DNA of 15,271 nucleotides from contig JAQSCR010000434.1 of assembly GCA_029945495.1 (NCBI GenBank), forward strand, positions 1-15,271, read 5' to 3'. Positions 1 to 6,707 of the stretch are shown piece after piece (the first letter of the stretch is position 1; each line of letters begins with the position of its first letter). The DNA is from Pseudolabrys sp. GTDB lineage: Bacteria > Pseudomonadota > Alphaproteobacteria > Rhizobiales > Xanthobacteraceae. Position numbers and translations under genes: made by a program. A model generated the notes under the pieces. That model made no database searches, was not told the DNA's origin, and saw only the letters and a program-made list of their open reading frames with translations.

Positions 1-120
1 TCGGCGCTCGATCCGGAACTCGTCGGCGAGGTGCTCGGCGTCATGCGCCGGCTGGTCCTCTCCCGCATGAGCGCAATAGTAAACTGCCTCGAAATATCAG
101 TCATCTACGTCAGTCTCTGA
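1..120 (+). pseudogene. Truncated GlnQ-like amino-acid ABC transporter ATPase (3' fragment)
   Basis: Frame 1 is open from the window edge to a TGA at 118-120. Its first 19 residues, SALDPELVGEVLGVMRRLV, match the D-loop region just after Walker B in polar amino-acid ABC ATPases (GlnQ/HisP/AapP group). After about base 57 the family pattern stops. The expected segment leading to the H-loop (VTHEM) and the roughly 60-70 residue C-terminal part are absent and are replaced by about 20 unrelated residues. I read this as a gene broken by a deletion or insertion junction near base 57-60. The upstream part lies outside the window, so whether the rest of the gene is intact is unknown. The family assignment rests on a short but characteristic motif. 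Confidence 0.6.
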
Positions 121-188
121 CCGTGTCACGTCGCATCCGATGCCACACGGAGGCCGTTTGGCCCTAGCCAGGGAGCCCGCCAATGATT

Positions 189-893
189 TCAGCCCGCCCT
201 CGACCCGATGGTGACGATGCGTTCGAGCGACGCGCGATCCAGAGCATAGGCAAGAGTGTACGTGGTGAGTGTCTTGCCAGCCGCGCCGGCGTCCAGGCGG
301 GCAAGGCCGGACCGGATCGCCGGCAAGAGGCGACGCAGCTCTTCCTTATCGTAGCCTTCGAGGAAAATCGCCCCCGCCCTCGGAAACTCCGGGCTGGCGC
401 CGCCGATCTGAAACGGCACATCGGGGACGTCCCGGTCTCGTTCAAGAACATGAGCCGCAAGAATTCCCGCCTCTTCGAGCAATTTCTCCAATTCTTGTCG
501 CAACGCTGGAGACCGCAGATCGGCGGCGTCGTCCACGACGATTGCCGCGAGTGAACCGCCCAGACCGCCGCCAATCGACAGCAGTCTTCGACAGCACAGA
601 CGCATGAACCCGCGGAACGAGGGGCGCATCGCGCGCGACCAGTTGGTCGGGTTTTCGAGCAGAGAGCGGTAAGCTTCACTATTCAGAACGTCGGTGTCGT
701 TCATCGTATAGAGTGTGAGGTAGTCCGGCAAAGGACCGCTGGACTTCACATACCGCCGCGCTCCGATCATGCCGGGAACGGAAATTCGTTCGGCAACGTG
801 CTCACGCGTATGCCAGGCATTGTATTCGCGGGCCCGCGCCGTTTCGACGCCATTCCAGAGAGCCAGGACTGCCCCGCCGCTCATATCCAACAT
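189..893 (-). CDS. EthD-like / dimeric alpha-beta barrel domain protein, unknown function
   Basis: This is a 234-residue protein starting at ATG 893, with a GGAGA ribosome site nine bases upstream; an in-frame ATG at 884 is a weaker alternative. The N-terminal half has the pattern W..x..EYNAWHTREHVAERI followed by VPG and ARRYV. That pattern is typical of EthD/DUF4286-like ferredoxin-fold proteins, which form dimeric alpha-beta barrels and are often found beside degradation genes. A second, more diverged half (about residues 111-234, containing AGAIFLEGYDKEELRRLLPAI) may be another copy of the same fold, making an internally duplicated single-chain barrel. No signal peptide or membrane segment is evident. 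It lies 108 bases downstream of the LysR gene on the same strand. The catalytic or binding role is unknown, and an involvement in catabolism is only inferred from position. Confidence 0.7.
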   Translation of the reverse strand: MLDMSGGAVLALWNGVETARAREYNAWHTREHVAERISVPGMIGARRYVKSSGPLPDYLTLYTMNDTDVLNSEAYRSLLENPTNWSRAMRPSFRGFMRLCCRRLLSIGGGLGGSLAAIVVDDAADLRSPALRQELEKLLEEAGILAAHVLERDRDVPDVPFQIGGASPEFPRAGAIFLEGYDKEELRRLLPAIRSGLARLDAGAAGKTLTTYTLAYALDRASLERIVTIGSRAG

Positions 894-1001
894 TGGCTAA
901 ATCTCCGCCTATCCAACATCCGGCGCCGAAAATCGGCATAACCAGAATGGGCTCCGTCAGGTGATCGTCACTTTGGACCGACGCGCGATCCAGAACAATA
1001 T

Positions 1002-1910
1002 TCACGTCGGGACCCCATCCGATGCCAACGATCGCTGCGCAATTTCACGAAGCAGCATACGTTGCAATTGAAGCGCCTGAGCGGAAAGCGGCGCGCCGTT
1101 TCGCGAAATGATAGCCACCGTCCGCTTGATTGTTGGGGCGCCGATTGGAATGACCCGCAACCTTTCATCATGCGCGATCGCCGCGCGCGGCAGAACGGTG
1201 ATCGCCAGCCCGGCGACTACCAGGCTCACGGCCATATTGGTCCGCTGCACTTCGTAGCACCAATTCAATTCCGGCCCGAACTTGCTCAGCCTTTCGCTGA
1301 GGATGAAACCGTGGCTGGTGGAGGTCGACACGCGCGCAAGCGGATGCCCCACCAGATCGTCCCATTTGAGGCTGGAACGATTGGCGAGCGGATGATCGGC
1401 CGGCACGGCAGCGTCGAAATCCTCGTCAAAGAGCACGCGGGATTTCAGGGCCCAGTGCTGCGCGCCGAGAATCGTCAGCGCGAACTGTATTTCGCCCGCC
1501 ACGACGCGGTCGCTCAGCGCCGCGGCGTGCTCGTCGTGGATAACGATTTTGGTGTCCGGATAGCGCTCGCGAAACGTTCGCAAGACATTCGGTAGATAGC
1601 GTTCACCGAGCGAACCAAGGCAGCCGATCGCCAACCGTTCGTGCGCGCGCCGTCCCTCGGTCTTGAGTTCGTCGTATAGGCCATTCAGCCGAAACAGCAT
1701 GTCACGCGCTTTCGGAAAGAACTCCTGGCCGGAGCGCGTCAACGTCAGTGTGCGCGTGCTGCGTTGGAAAAGGCTCATGCCTATATCCGCTTCAAGTTTC
1801 TTGATGCGGTGGCTCAGCGCGGCCTGCGACAGGTTCATCATTGTCGCGGCGCGGCGGAAGCTGCCGCACTCGGCGATCCGTATGAACGCATCGAGCCCCA
1901 GGACGTCCAT
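1002..1910 (-). CDS. LysR-type transcriptional regulator
   Basis: This is a 302-residue LTTR of normal family length. The N-terminal winged helix-turn-helix spans about residues 3-62, with recognition-helix sequence LSQAALSHRIKKLEADIG and the usual LFQRSTRTLTLT wing. The rest is a periplasmic-binding-like effector domain (about residues 90-300). I chose ATG 1910 (MDVLGLDAFIRIAE), which fits the family N-terminus. An upstream in-frame TTG at 1943 would add 11 atypical residues and run to the edge of a palindrome. The gene diverges from the FAD oxidoreductase/ABC operon, the classic LTTR arrangement, so it probably controls that operon and itself through sites at 1911-2114. The effector is unknown; a nitrogen heterocycle or a breakdown product is a guess from context. 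Confidence 0.92.
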   Translation of the reverse strand: MDVLGLDAFIRIAECGSFRRAATMMNLSQAALSHRIKKLEADIGMSLFQRSTRTLTLTRSGQEFFPKARDMLFRLNGLYDELKTEGRRAHERLAIGCLGSLGERYLPNVLRTFRERYPDTKIVIHDEHAAALSDRVVAGEIQFALTILGAQHWALKSRVLFDEDFDAAVPADHPLANRSSLKWDDLVGHPLARVSTSTSHGFILSERLSKFGPELNWCYEVQRTNMAVSLVVAGLAITVLPRAAIAHDERLRVIPIGAPTIKRTVAIISRNGAPLSAQALQLQRMLLREIAQRSLASDGVPT

Positions 1911-1944
1911 GCCGACCGGCCTTTGATTAGTTTTGTTTATCAAT

Positions 1945-1963
1945 AAAGGAATAAAATTCCTTT
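1945..1963. promoter_or_regulatory. Perfect inverted repeat, candidate LysR operator
   Basis: AAAGGAAT (1945-1952) and ATTCCTTT (1956-1963) are perfect 8-base arms around an AAA spacer, in an AT-rich patch that stands out from the GC-rich surroundings. It contains a T-N11-A spacing (T1944, A1956), the minimal LTTR box. A second small palindrome, TTGATCAA, abuts it at 1962-1969. The site lies 35 bases upstream of the LysR ATG and about 150 bases upstream of the divergent oxidoreductase. A weak sigma-70-like pair (TTGATC 1962-1967, TAACCT 1984-1989, 16-base spacer) would overlap its right side on the plus strand; I do not trust it alone. Confidence 0.5.
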
Positions 1964-2032
1964 GATCAAGCGGTTTGCCGAATTAACCTGCCGTGCGAGA
2001 AGGCGTCCAACGCCCATGCAGGGGAGGAAAAC

Positions 2033-2173
2033 GTGGCTTTAGGCCCGCATTTTCAACAGTTTTTCGTAAGATTCGGCCCCTCCCCTAGGGCCCGGCGGCC
2101 GCGTTGCGCGGCGCATGCCGGGGTTGGCGGAAATGCTCGATGGCGAGGTCCCAATGGGGTCGATGGATACTGA
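2033..2173 (+). CDS. Possible leader ORF (46 codons) overlapping the oxidoreductase start
   Basis: A GTG at 2033 follows a near-ideal ribosome site (GGGGAGG at 2021-2027, five-base gap), the best Shine-Dalgarno sequence in the intergenic region. The reading frame stays open for 46 codons, beginning VALGPHFQQFFVRF, and ends at TGA 2171-2173. That stop lies inside the N-terminal coding region of the FAD oxidoreductase, in another frame, close to that gene's in-frame ATGs at 2154 and 2163. The product is Arg/Pro-rich after residue 15 and matches no family I know. It could be a translated leader coupling translation to the oxidoreductase, the displaced original start of that gene after a frameshift, or a chance ORF. 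Confidence 0.3.
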   Translation: MALGPHFQQFFVRFGPSPRARRPRCAAHAGVGGNARWRGPNGVDGY

Positions 2174-3581
2174 CGGCGGGAGGCTCTTCTTCCAGGCGGA
2201 GACCTTTGCCACGCAAAGGCTGGGCCGGCGTAAGCCGTCGGGCCTCATAGTCGAGGAACCCGCACAGACTGTCCCGGTGCACACGGAATGCGATGTGCTG
2301 GTGGTCGGCGGCGGCCCATCGGGAACCGCGGCTGCCGTTGCGGCGGCGCGCATGGGTGCCGACGTGGTGCTCCTGGAGCGCTATAATCATCTTGGCGGTC
2401 TCTCGACCGGAGGTCTCGTTATCTGGATCGACCGGATGACGGACTGGACCGGGCAGCATGTCATTCGCGGCTTTGGCGAGGAGCTGTTGTCGCGGCTGAC
2501 GCCCGATAGGCTCGCAGGACCTGTCGCCTCGGACTGGGGATCGAAGGATTCCGAAAAAGCCGCGTATTGGGCGCTGCGGACTGCCGCTTATCACGGGACT
2601 GTCACCCACTCGCCGACGGCCGATCCGGAGTGGCTGAAGGCGGAATCGCTGGCGATGGTCCTTGAGGCCGGGGTTCACCCGATCTTTCACGCCTGGGGCG
2701 CGCGGCCGTTGGTCGAGGACCGGCGCGTGAACGGTTGCGTCTTCGAGAGTAAAGAAGGCCGCCGCGCGGTTCTCTCTAAAGTCACGATTGACGCTACCGG
2801 CGACGGCGATCTTTACGCGCGCGCCGGTTCCGCCTTCGAGACCGAAGTCGATGCGGGCGATATCCATGGCTGCATGAACACCGCCTGGCTGTTCGGCGGC
2901 GTCGACATGGACGCCTTTCTGCGCTTCCGCTCGGAAACTGCCGAGCAGTTCACGCAATTCATGGCGCGCGGCCGCGAGAAAATGCGTTTCTTCGAAAGGC
3001 CCGTCGTGTCGTGGCGCAACGACGTTGCCGTTTTTATGGGCCCCCGATTCGCCGGCTATTCGGCCCTGAAGGTCGAGGATTTGTCCGAAGTCGAGATCAA
3101 AAGCCACCAGCTCATGCTGGAGCATCTCGCTTTCTATCGCGCGAATGCACCGGGTTTTGGCGACGCCTTCATCATGCTCTCGGCCCCGCAACTCGGCGTG
3201 CGGCACGGCCGCCGGCTGGCTGGTCTCGGCAAGCTGACGCGGGAAAACTGGGACGGCAGGGTTGCACCTGACGAGATTGGCGTGTCGCCGCCATTGTCGC
3301 CGAAATTCGGCAACATCTCCGTGCCTTATGGTGCAATCGTTCCGCGCGAAATCGAAGGCTTGCTGGCTCCTGGCCGCCACCTTTCCTGCGACGCAACCAG
3401 CCACTCGTTCATGCGTGAAATTCCACAATGTTGGCTGACCGGACATGCAGCCGGCGTGGCGGCAGCAATCGCGGTTAACCGCGGCCTTCAGCTTGCCAAG
3501 GTCCCGATTTCGGAATTAAGACGCAATCTGATTGCCCAGGGTGCGTTTCTCAGTCCGCTTCGCGAGATGGCCGAGAGTTGA
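2115..3581 (+). CDS. FAD-dependent oxidoreductase (FAD_oxidored family)
   Basis: This is a 488-residue flavoprotein if ATG 2115 is used. A Rossmann dinucleotide motif VLVVGGGPSGTAAAVAAAR (glycines at about 65-70) is followed by the ribose-binding acidic end VVLLER (E88) and NHLGGLSTGG. A second FAD-contacting stretch is TIDATGDGDLYARAG, and a C-terminal segment around GRHLSCDATSHSFMREIP precedes TGHAAGVAAAIA. This matches the FAD_oxidored/FAD-dependent oxidoreductase family often encoded beside catabolic genes; the substrate is unknown. The start is uncertain. No earlier in-frame start exists after the stop at 2067, but ATG 2154 has a better ribosome site (GCGAGG), and 2163 is also possible; the first residues are poorly conserved in type. 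It is the first gene of the operon divergent from LysR, so probably LTTR-controlled. The SBP gene follows after 75 bases. Confidence 0.88.
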   Translation: MPGLAEMLDGEVPMGSMDTDGGRLFFQAETFATQRLGRRKPSGLIVEEPAQTVPVHTECDVLVVGGGPSGTAAAVAAARMGADVVLLERYNHLGGLSTGGLVIWIDRMTDWTGQHVIRGFGEELLSRLTPDRLAGPVASDWGSKDSEKAAYWALRTAAYHGTVTHSPTADPEWLKAESLAMVLEAGVHPIFHAWGARPLVEDRRVNGCVFESKEGRRAVLSKVTIDATGDGDLYARAGSAFETEVDAGDIHGCMNTAWLFGGVDMDAFLRFRSETAEQFTQFMARGREKMRFFERPVVSWRNDVAVFMGPRFAGYSALKVEDLSEVEIKSHQLMLEHLAFYRANAPGFGDAFIMLSAPQLGVRHGRRLAGLGKLTRENWDGRVAPDEIGVSPPLSPKFGNISVPYGAIVPREIEGLLAPGRHLSCDATSHSFMREIPQCWLTGHAAGVAAAIAVNRGLQLAKVPISELRRNLIAQGAFLSPLREMAES

Positions 3582-3608
3582 AATACGCGCCGTTGGATAA
3601 CGAACGGC

Positions 3609-3628
3609 GATATAAGCTGATATAGGCT
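3609..3628. repeat. Tandem 10-base direct repeat upstream of the binding-protein gene
   Basis: GATATAAGCT and GATATAGGCT lie head to tail (one mismatch) in the 75-base gap between the oxidoreductase stop and the binding-protein start, within an AT-rich patch. The 10-base period is about one helical turn, so two protein subunits could contact the same DNA face. It may be an internal promoter or operator element giving separate control of the transporter genes; no function is shown. Confidence 0.4.
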
Positions 3629-3656
3629 AACGTAATAAAAAATGGGGAGAGAGACA

Positions 3657-4703
3657 ATGTTTCGATATTCAATCTGGAATGCCTTCCGCGCGACGGCCGC
3701 CTTCGCCGTCATCGGCTCCAGCCTTCTGACTGGCGGCGCCTTCGCAGCAGAACCAGCGTCGCTCAACCCGCCGCAAAAGGTCAAGGTCGCCTATGTGCCG
3801 ATCATGAAGTTCGCGACCATGTATGTCGCTGCCGGCCGCGGCCTGTTCAAGAAATACGGCCTCGATGTCGACCTGGAGAAGGTCAAGTCGGGTACAGAAG
3901 CGATTGCTTTTCTGACGCAGGGCAGCGTCGATGTCGGCGGCATAGCCATCGTCACCTCGCTGTGGAACAGCTGGAATCGCGGTCTCGATATCCGCATCAT
4001 CGCGCCGGGCGCGCTTGAGCCGATGAAGGACAGCCCGACCAATCTGCTGCTGAGCAAGAAAGCCGCCGATGCCGGCGTCAAGACGCTCGCCGATCTCAAG
4101 GGCAAGAGGATCGGCGCGGCGGGCGGCCCGGGCAGCGGCGGTGAATATCTCGTGGCAAAGGCCCTTGAGCGCGCCAAGTTGACTATCCGGGACGTGAATC
4201 TCGTGAATGTAAGCAATCCGGATATCCCGGCAGCGCTCGCAGCCGGATCGGTCGAAGCCGCGCTTGCCGGCCCGCCCTATTCGGAACAATCGATAAAGTC
4301 CGGCGCCGCAACCATGCTTGCGACCGACCTTACGCCAGGCCTGATGACAGTCGCCTTCGTCGGCTCCGGCAAGTTCATCAAGGAGCGGCCGGAAGTTGCC
4401 GAACGCTTTGTGCTTGCGCTGACCGAGGCGGCGCGGTTGATGCAGGGCGATAACTATCTGTCCAAGGAAAACCTCGACGCCTATCAGAAATTTACAGCGT
4501 CGACGGAAGCCGCGCTGAAAGCGTCCAAGCCCGCCGTCTACGATCCGAACATGGCCATCCCGGTCAAGGGACTGGCGGACGTCGAGCGCGTCTACCGCGA
4601 GAACGGCCGCACCGACTACGACAAGCCGATCGATCTGAAAAAAGTGGCCGACGAACAGTTCATCGATAAAGCCGTCGCTACGCTCGGAAAGGCCAAGAAC
4701 TGA
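3657..4703 (+). CDS. ABC transporter substrate-binding protein, NMT1/THI5-like
   Basis: This is a 348-residue periplasmic binding protein. I start it at ATG 3657 because a strong ribosome site, GGGGAGA (3644-3650), sits just before it; the ATG at 3642 would put that site inside the gene. Residues 1-31 form a signal peptide (basic start, hydrophobic core AAFAVIGSSLLTGGAFA, cleavage likely after AFA). The mature part begins KVKVAYVPIMKFATMYVAAGRGLF and KKYGLDVDLEKV, the usual first lobe of NMT1/SsuA/TauA-type proteins that bind pyrimidine-like, sulfonate or other small organic ligands. GSVDVGGIAI and KRIGAAGGPGSGG follow in the expected places. ATPase and permease genes follow directly, so the importer is complete. 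The ligand cannot be read from sequence; a heterocycle is inferred from the neighbouring locus. Confidence 0.9.
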   Translation: MFRYSIWNAFRATAAFAVIGSSLLTGGAFAAEPASLNPPQKVKVAYVPIMKFATMYVAAGRGLFKKYGLDVDLEKVKSGTEAIAFLTQGSVDVGGIAIVTSLWNSWNRGLDIRIIAPGALEPMKDSPTNLLLSKKAADAGVKTLADLKGKRIGAAGGPGSGGEYLVAKALERAKLTIRDVNLVNVSNPDIPAALAAGSVEAALAGPPYSEQSIKSGAATMLATDLTPGLMTVAFVGSGKFIKERPEVAERFVLALTEAARLMQGDNYLSKENLDAYQKFTASTEAALKASKPAVYDPNMAIPVKGLADVERVYRENGRTDYDKPIDLKKVADEQFIDKAVATLGKAKN

Positions 4704-4717
4704 TATGCAACGCCGAG

Positions 4718-4742
4718 GCGGCCGGCGACGCGCGCCGGCCGC
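4718..4742 (+). other. GC-rich hairpin between binding-protein and ATPase genes
   Basis: GCGGCCGGCG (4718-4727) and CGCCGGCCGC (4733-4742) form a perfect 10-base-pair stem with a five-base loop, followed by only three T residues. It begins 15 bases after the binding-protein stop. A hairpin here commonly protects the 3' end of the abundant binding-protein mRNA or partly terminates transcription, so the ATPase and permease are made in smaller amounts. The short T run makes a full terminator unlikely. Confidence 0.6.
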
Positions 4743-4769
4743 TTTCCGACGACTTCAGGAGTAACGGCA

Positions 4770-5588
4770 ATGGCTGATCACGGCGTTGGCATTTCGCGGC
4801 CCAAGCCGGCGCCGAAGATAGAGACGCGCAACGTCTGCAAGATCTACGATACCGTTTCGGGCCCGACGACGGTGGTCGACGACTTCAGCCTCGACGTCGC
4901 CGACGGAGAGTTCGTCTGTATTGTCGGACCGTCCGGCTGCGGCAAGTCGACTTATCTCAGAATGCTGGCCGGTCTCGATACGCATAGTTCGGGTTCGATC
5001 TATATCCGCCCCGGCGACGATCCGACGAAGCCGCTGAACAGCGTGGTGTTCCAGGAATACGCGGTCTTTCCGTGGAAGACGGTCATTGAGAACGTCGCGT
5101 TCGGCCTTCAGATGCGCGGCGTCGGCAAGGCGGAACGGCTGCAGGTCGCCGATCACTGGCTTGAGCGGGTGGGCTTGCGCAAATTCGCGCACTACTATCC
5201 GTCCGAGATTTCCGGCGGCATGAAGCAGCGCGTCAGCATCATCCGCGCGCTCGCCAACGACCCCGAAGTGCTGTTGATGGACGAACCGCTCGGCGCGCTC
5301 GACGCGCAGACCCGGATCGTTCTGCAGGCCGAACTGCTGCGGATATGGCAGGAGACGCGCAAGACCGTGGTGTTCATCACGCATAGTCTGGATGAGGCGA
5401 TCCTGCTCGGCGATCGGGTCGTCTTGATGGCCGCGCATCCGGGCCGACTGCTGGCAAGCTTTCCCATCGACATTGCCCGGCCGCGCACGGTCGAAACGAT
5501 GAACACGCCGCAATTCGCTGAACTGCGCGGCGCGATCTGGAGCCAGCTCAGCAGGGAAGTGACGCGGGCAATGGAGATGCAGGCATGA
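4770..5588 (+). CDS. ABC transporter ATP-binding protein (TauB/SsuB-like)
   Basis: This is a 272-residue ATPase starting at ATG 4770 with AGGAG eight bases upstream. All nucleotide-binding parts are visible: Walker A GPSGCGKST (53-61), Q-loop glutamine in VVFQEY (95), signature ISGGMKQR (147-154), Walker B VLLMDEP (about 167-173), D-loop GALD and H-loop ITHS (H205). The length and the PWKTVIENVAFGL segment fit the nitrate/sulfonate/taurine importer ATPase group. It energises import of the ligand captured by the binding protein encoded upstream. Its stop codon overlaps the permease start (ATGA at 5585-5588), so the two are translationally coupled. Nothing in the protein looks broken. Confidence 0.95.
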   Translation: MADHGVGISRPKPAPKIETRNVCKIYDTVSGPTTVVDDFSLDVADGEFVCIVGPSGCGKSTYLRMLAGLDTHSSGSIYIRPGDDPTKPLNSVVFQEYAVFPWKTVIENVAFGLQMRGVGKAERLQVADHWLERVGLRKFAHYYPSEISGGMKQRVSIIRALANDPEVLLMDEPLGALDAQTRIVLQAELLRIWQETRKTVVFITHSLDEAILLGDRVVLMAAHPGRLLASFPIDIARPRTVETMNTPQFAELRGAIWSQLSREVTRAMEMQA

Positions 5589-6676
5589 GTGAAATCATCG
5601 ACCATGCGCCCGGCGCCGCGACCGAAAAGCCTACCCCGAAAGCTGCACCGGCAAAGATTTCCGGCCCGCCAGCCACGATCCTGCTTTTGGCCGCGACGTT
5701 CCTGGCTGGGAACGGCTTGCTATATTTCATCGGGCTGTGGCGACCTTTCTGGTGGCTCGCGCTGCTGGGCGATTTTGTGCTCATCGTCATGGCCGCCGAG
5801 CAAGTCGGCCGCAGCGTTCCACCGGCACGGCGCAAGCTTTATGAACGCACGCTGGCCTTTGGATTTCCGCTGCTGGCGCTGGTTGCATGGCAGTTGATTG
5901 TCGACGCCGGCATATTGAACCCGCTCTGGTTCCCGCAGCCGACAAGAATCGCGAAGGCGCTTTGGGAAGTGACGGTGAACTATGATCGCTTCTCCGAGAC
6001 GAGCCTGATCGGCCGGCCATGGCTCATCCCGGCACGATTCCAGGCCGAAGGCTGGGCTGGGGTCTGGAGTCTATTCGCCGAGAGCCATGTCTGGGCGACG
6101 CTCGGCCGCGTCGCCGTCGGCTTTGTCATCGGCGCCATCCCCGGCATTCTGCTCGGCGTCGTCATGGGGATCAATCGCACTGTCCGCCTGATGCTCGACA
6201 CGACATTGTCGGCCATTTATGTGCTGCCCAAGATCGCCATTTTTCCCATCGTGATGCTGATGTTCGCCGACCCGTTCGGTGAGGGGCCGAAGATCGCGGT
6301 CGTGGCGCTGTCGGTATTCTTTCTGATGGCGATCAACACCATGGCCGGTGTGCGCGACATCGACCCGGTGTTCCTCATGGCCGGCCGCAACTACGGTGCG
6401 CGTGGTGTCTCGCTGCTGCGTCATGTCATCATTCCGGCGGCGATGCCGGTCATCTTCGCTGGGCTTCGGCTCGCGCTCGGCACGGCGCTCATCGTCATCA
6501 TCTCGGTGGAATTCCTGCGCGCCAAGCAGGGCGTCGGCTTTATGACCTTCTACTATTGGGAAGTGTTGAACCCGGAGAAAATGTACGCCGGGCTGGTCGT
6601 GGTCATGATGCTGGGCGTCTTGCTGACCTACGGCTTGCAGGCGCTGCAGCGCCGGCTGATGCCGTGGGAGCGGTAA
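5585..6676 (+). CDS. ABC transporter permease with N-terminal extension
   Basis: This is a 363-residue inner-membrane permease. The core BPD_transp_1 domain occupies about residues 165-355, with the cytoplasmic EAA-type loop at about 266-286 (AGRNYGARGVSLLRHVIIP), which docks on the ATPase. Family members of this transporter class are usually about 250-280 residues. Here there is an extra N-terminal part: a Pro/Ala-rich cytoplasmic tail (1-28), then two hydrophobic segments (about 30-50 and 55-72), a basic stretch, and a third segment (90-110). There is also an inserted stretch of about 30 residues (131-164) ahead of the core. The start overlaps the ATPase stop by four bases. The role of the extra segments is unknown. 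The SDR gene follows after 31 bases. Confidence 0.92.
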   Translation: MSEIIDHAPGAATEKPTPKAAPAKISGPPATILLLAATFLAGNGLLYFIGLWRPFWWLALLGDFVLIVMAAEQVGRSVPPARRKLYERTLAFGFPLLALVAWQLIVDAGILNPLWFPQPTRIAKALWEVTVNYDRFSETSLIGRPWLIPARFQAEGWAGVWSLFAESHVWATLGRVAVGFVIGAIPGILLGVVMGINRTVRLMLDTTLSAIYVLPKIAIFPIVMLMFADPFGEGPKIAVVALSVFFLMAINTMAGVRDIDPVFLMAGRNYGARGVSLLRHVIIPAAMPVIFAGLRLALGTALIVIISVEFLRAKQGVGFMTFYYWEVLNPEKMYAGLVVVMMLGVLLTYGLQALQRRLMPWER

Positions 6677-6707
6677 AGATCGTGCGTGCGGCAGGGAAAT
6701 CGGTTGG

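Noticed and set aside
802..1005. Small minus-strand ORF between the LysR and EthD-like genes
   Set aside because: Its 67 codons overlap both gene ends in another frame, no ribosome site was found, and the translation shows no known motif.
1911..1943. TTG 1943 start for the LysR regulator
   Set aside because: It adds 11 residues not typical of the family and lacks a ribosome site; ATG 1910 gives the standard N-terminus.
2085..3446. Long open frame (453 codons) antisense to the FAD oxidoreductase
   Set aside because: It has Arg/His/Pro-rich composition with no recognisable motif, and it fully overlaps a gene with clear FAD motifs; a usual by-product of high GC at third codon positions.
3642..3656. 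ATG 3642 start for the plus-strand binding protein
   Set aside because: The ribosome site GGGGAGA overlaps this ATG and serves ATG 3657, which also begins a normal signal peptide.
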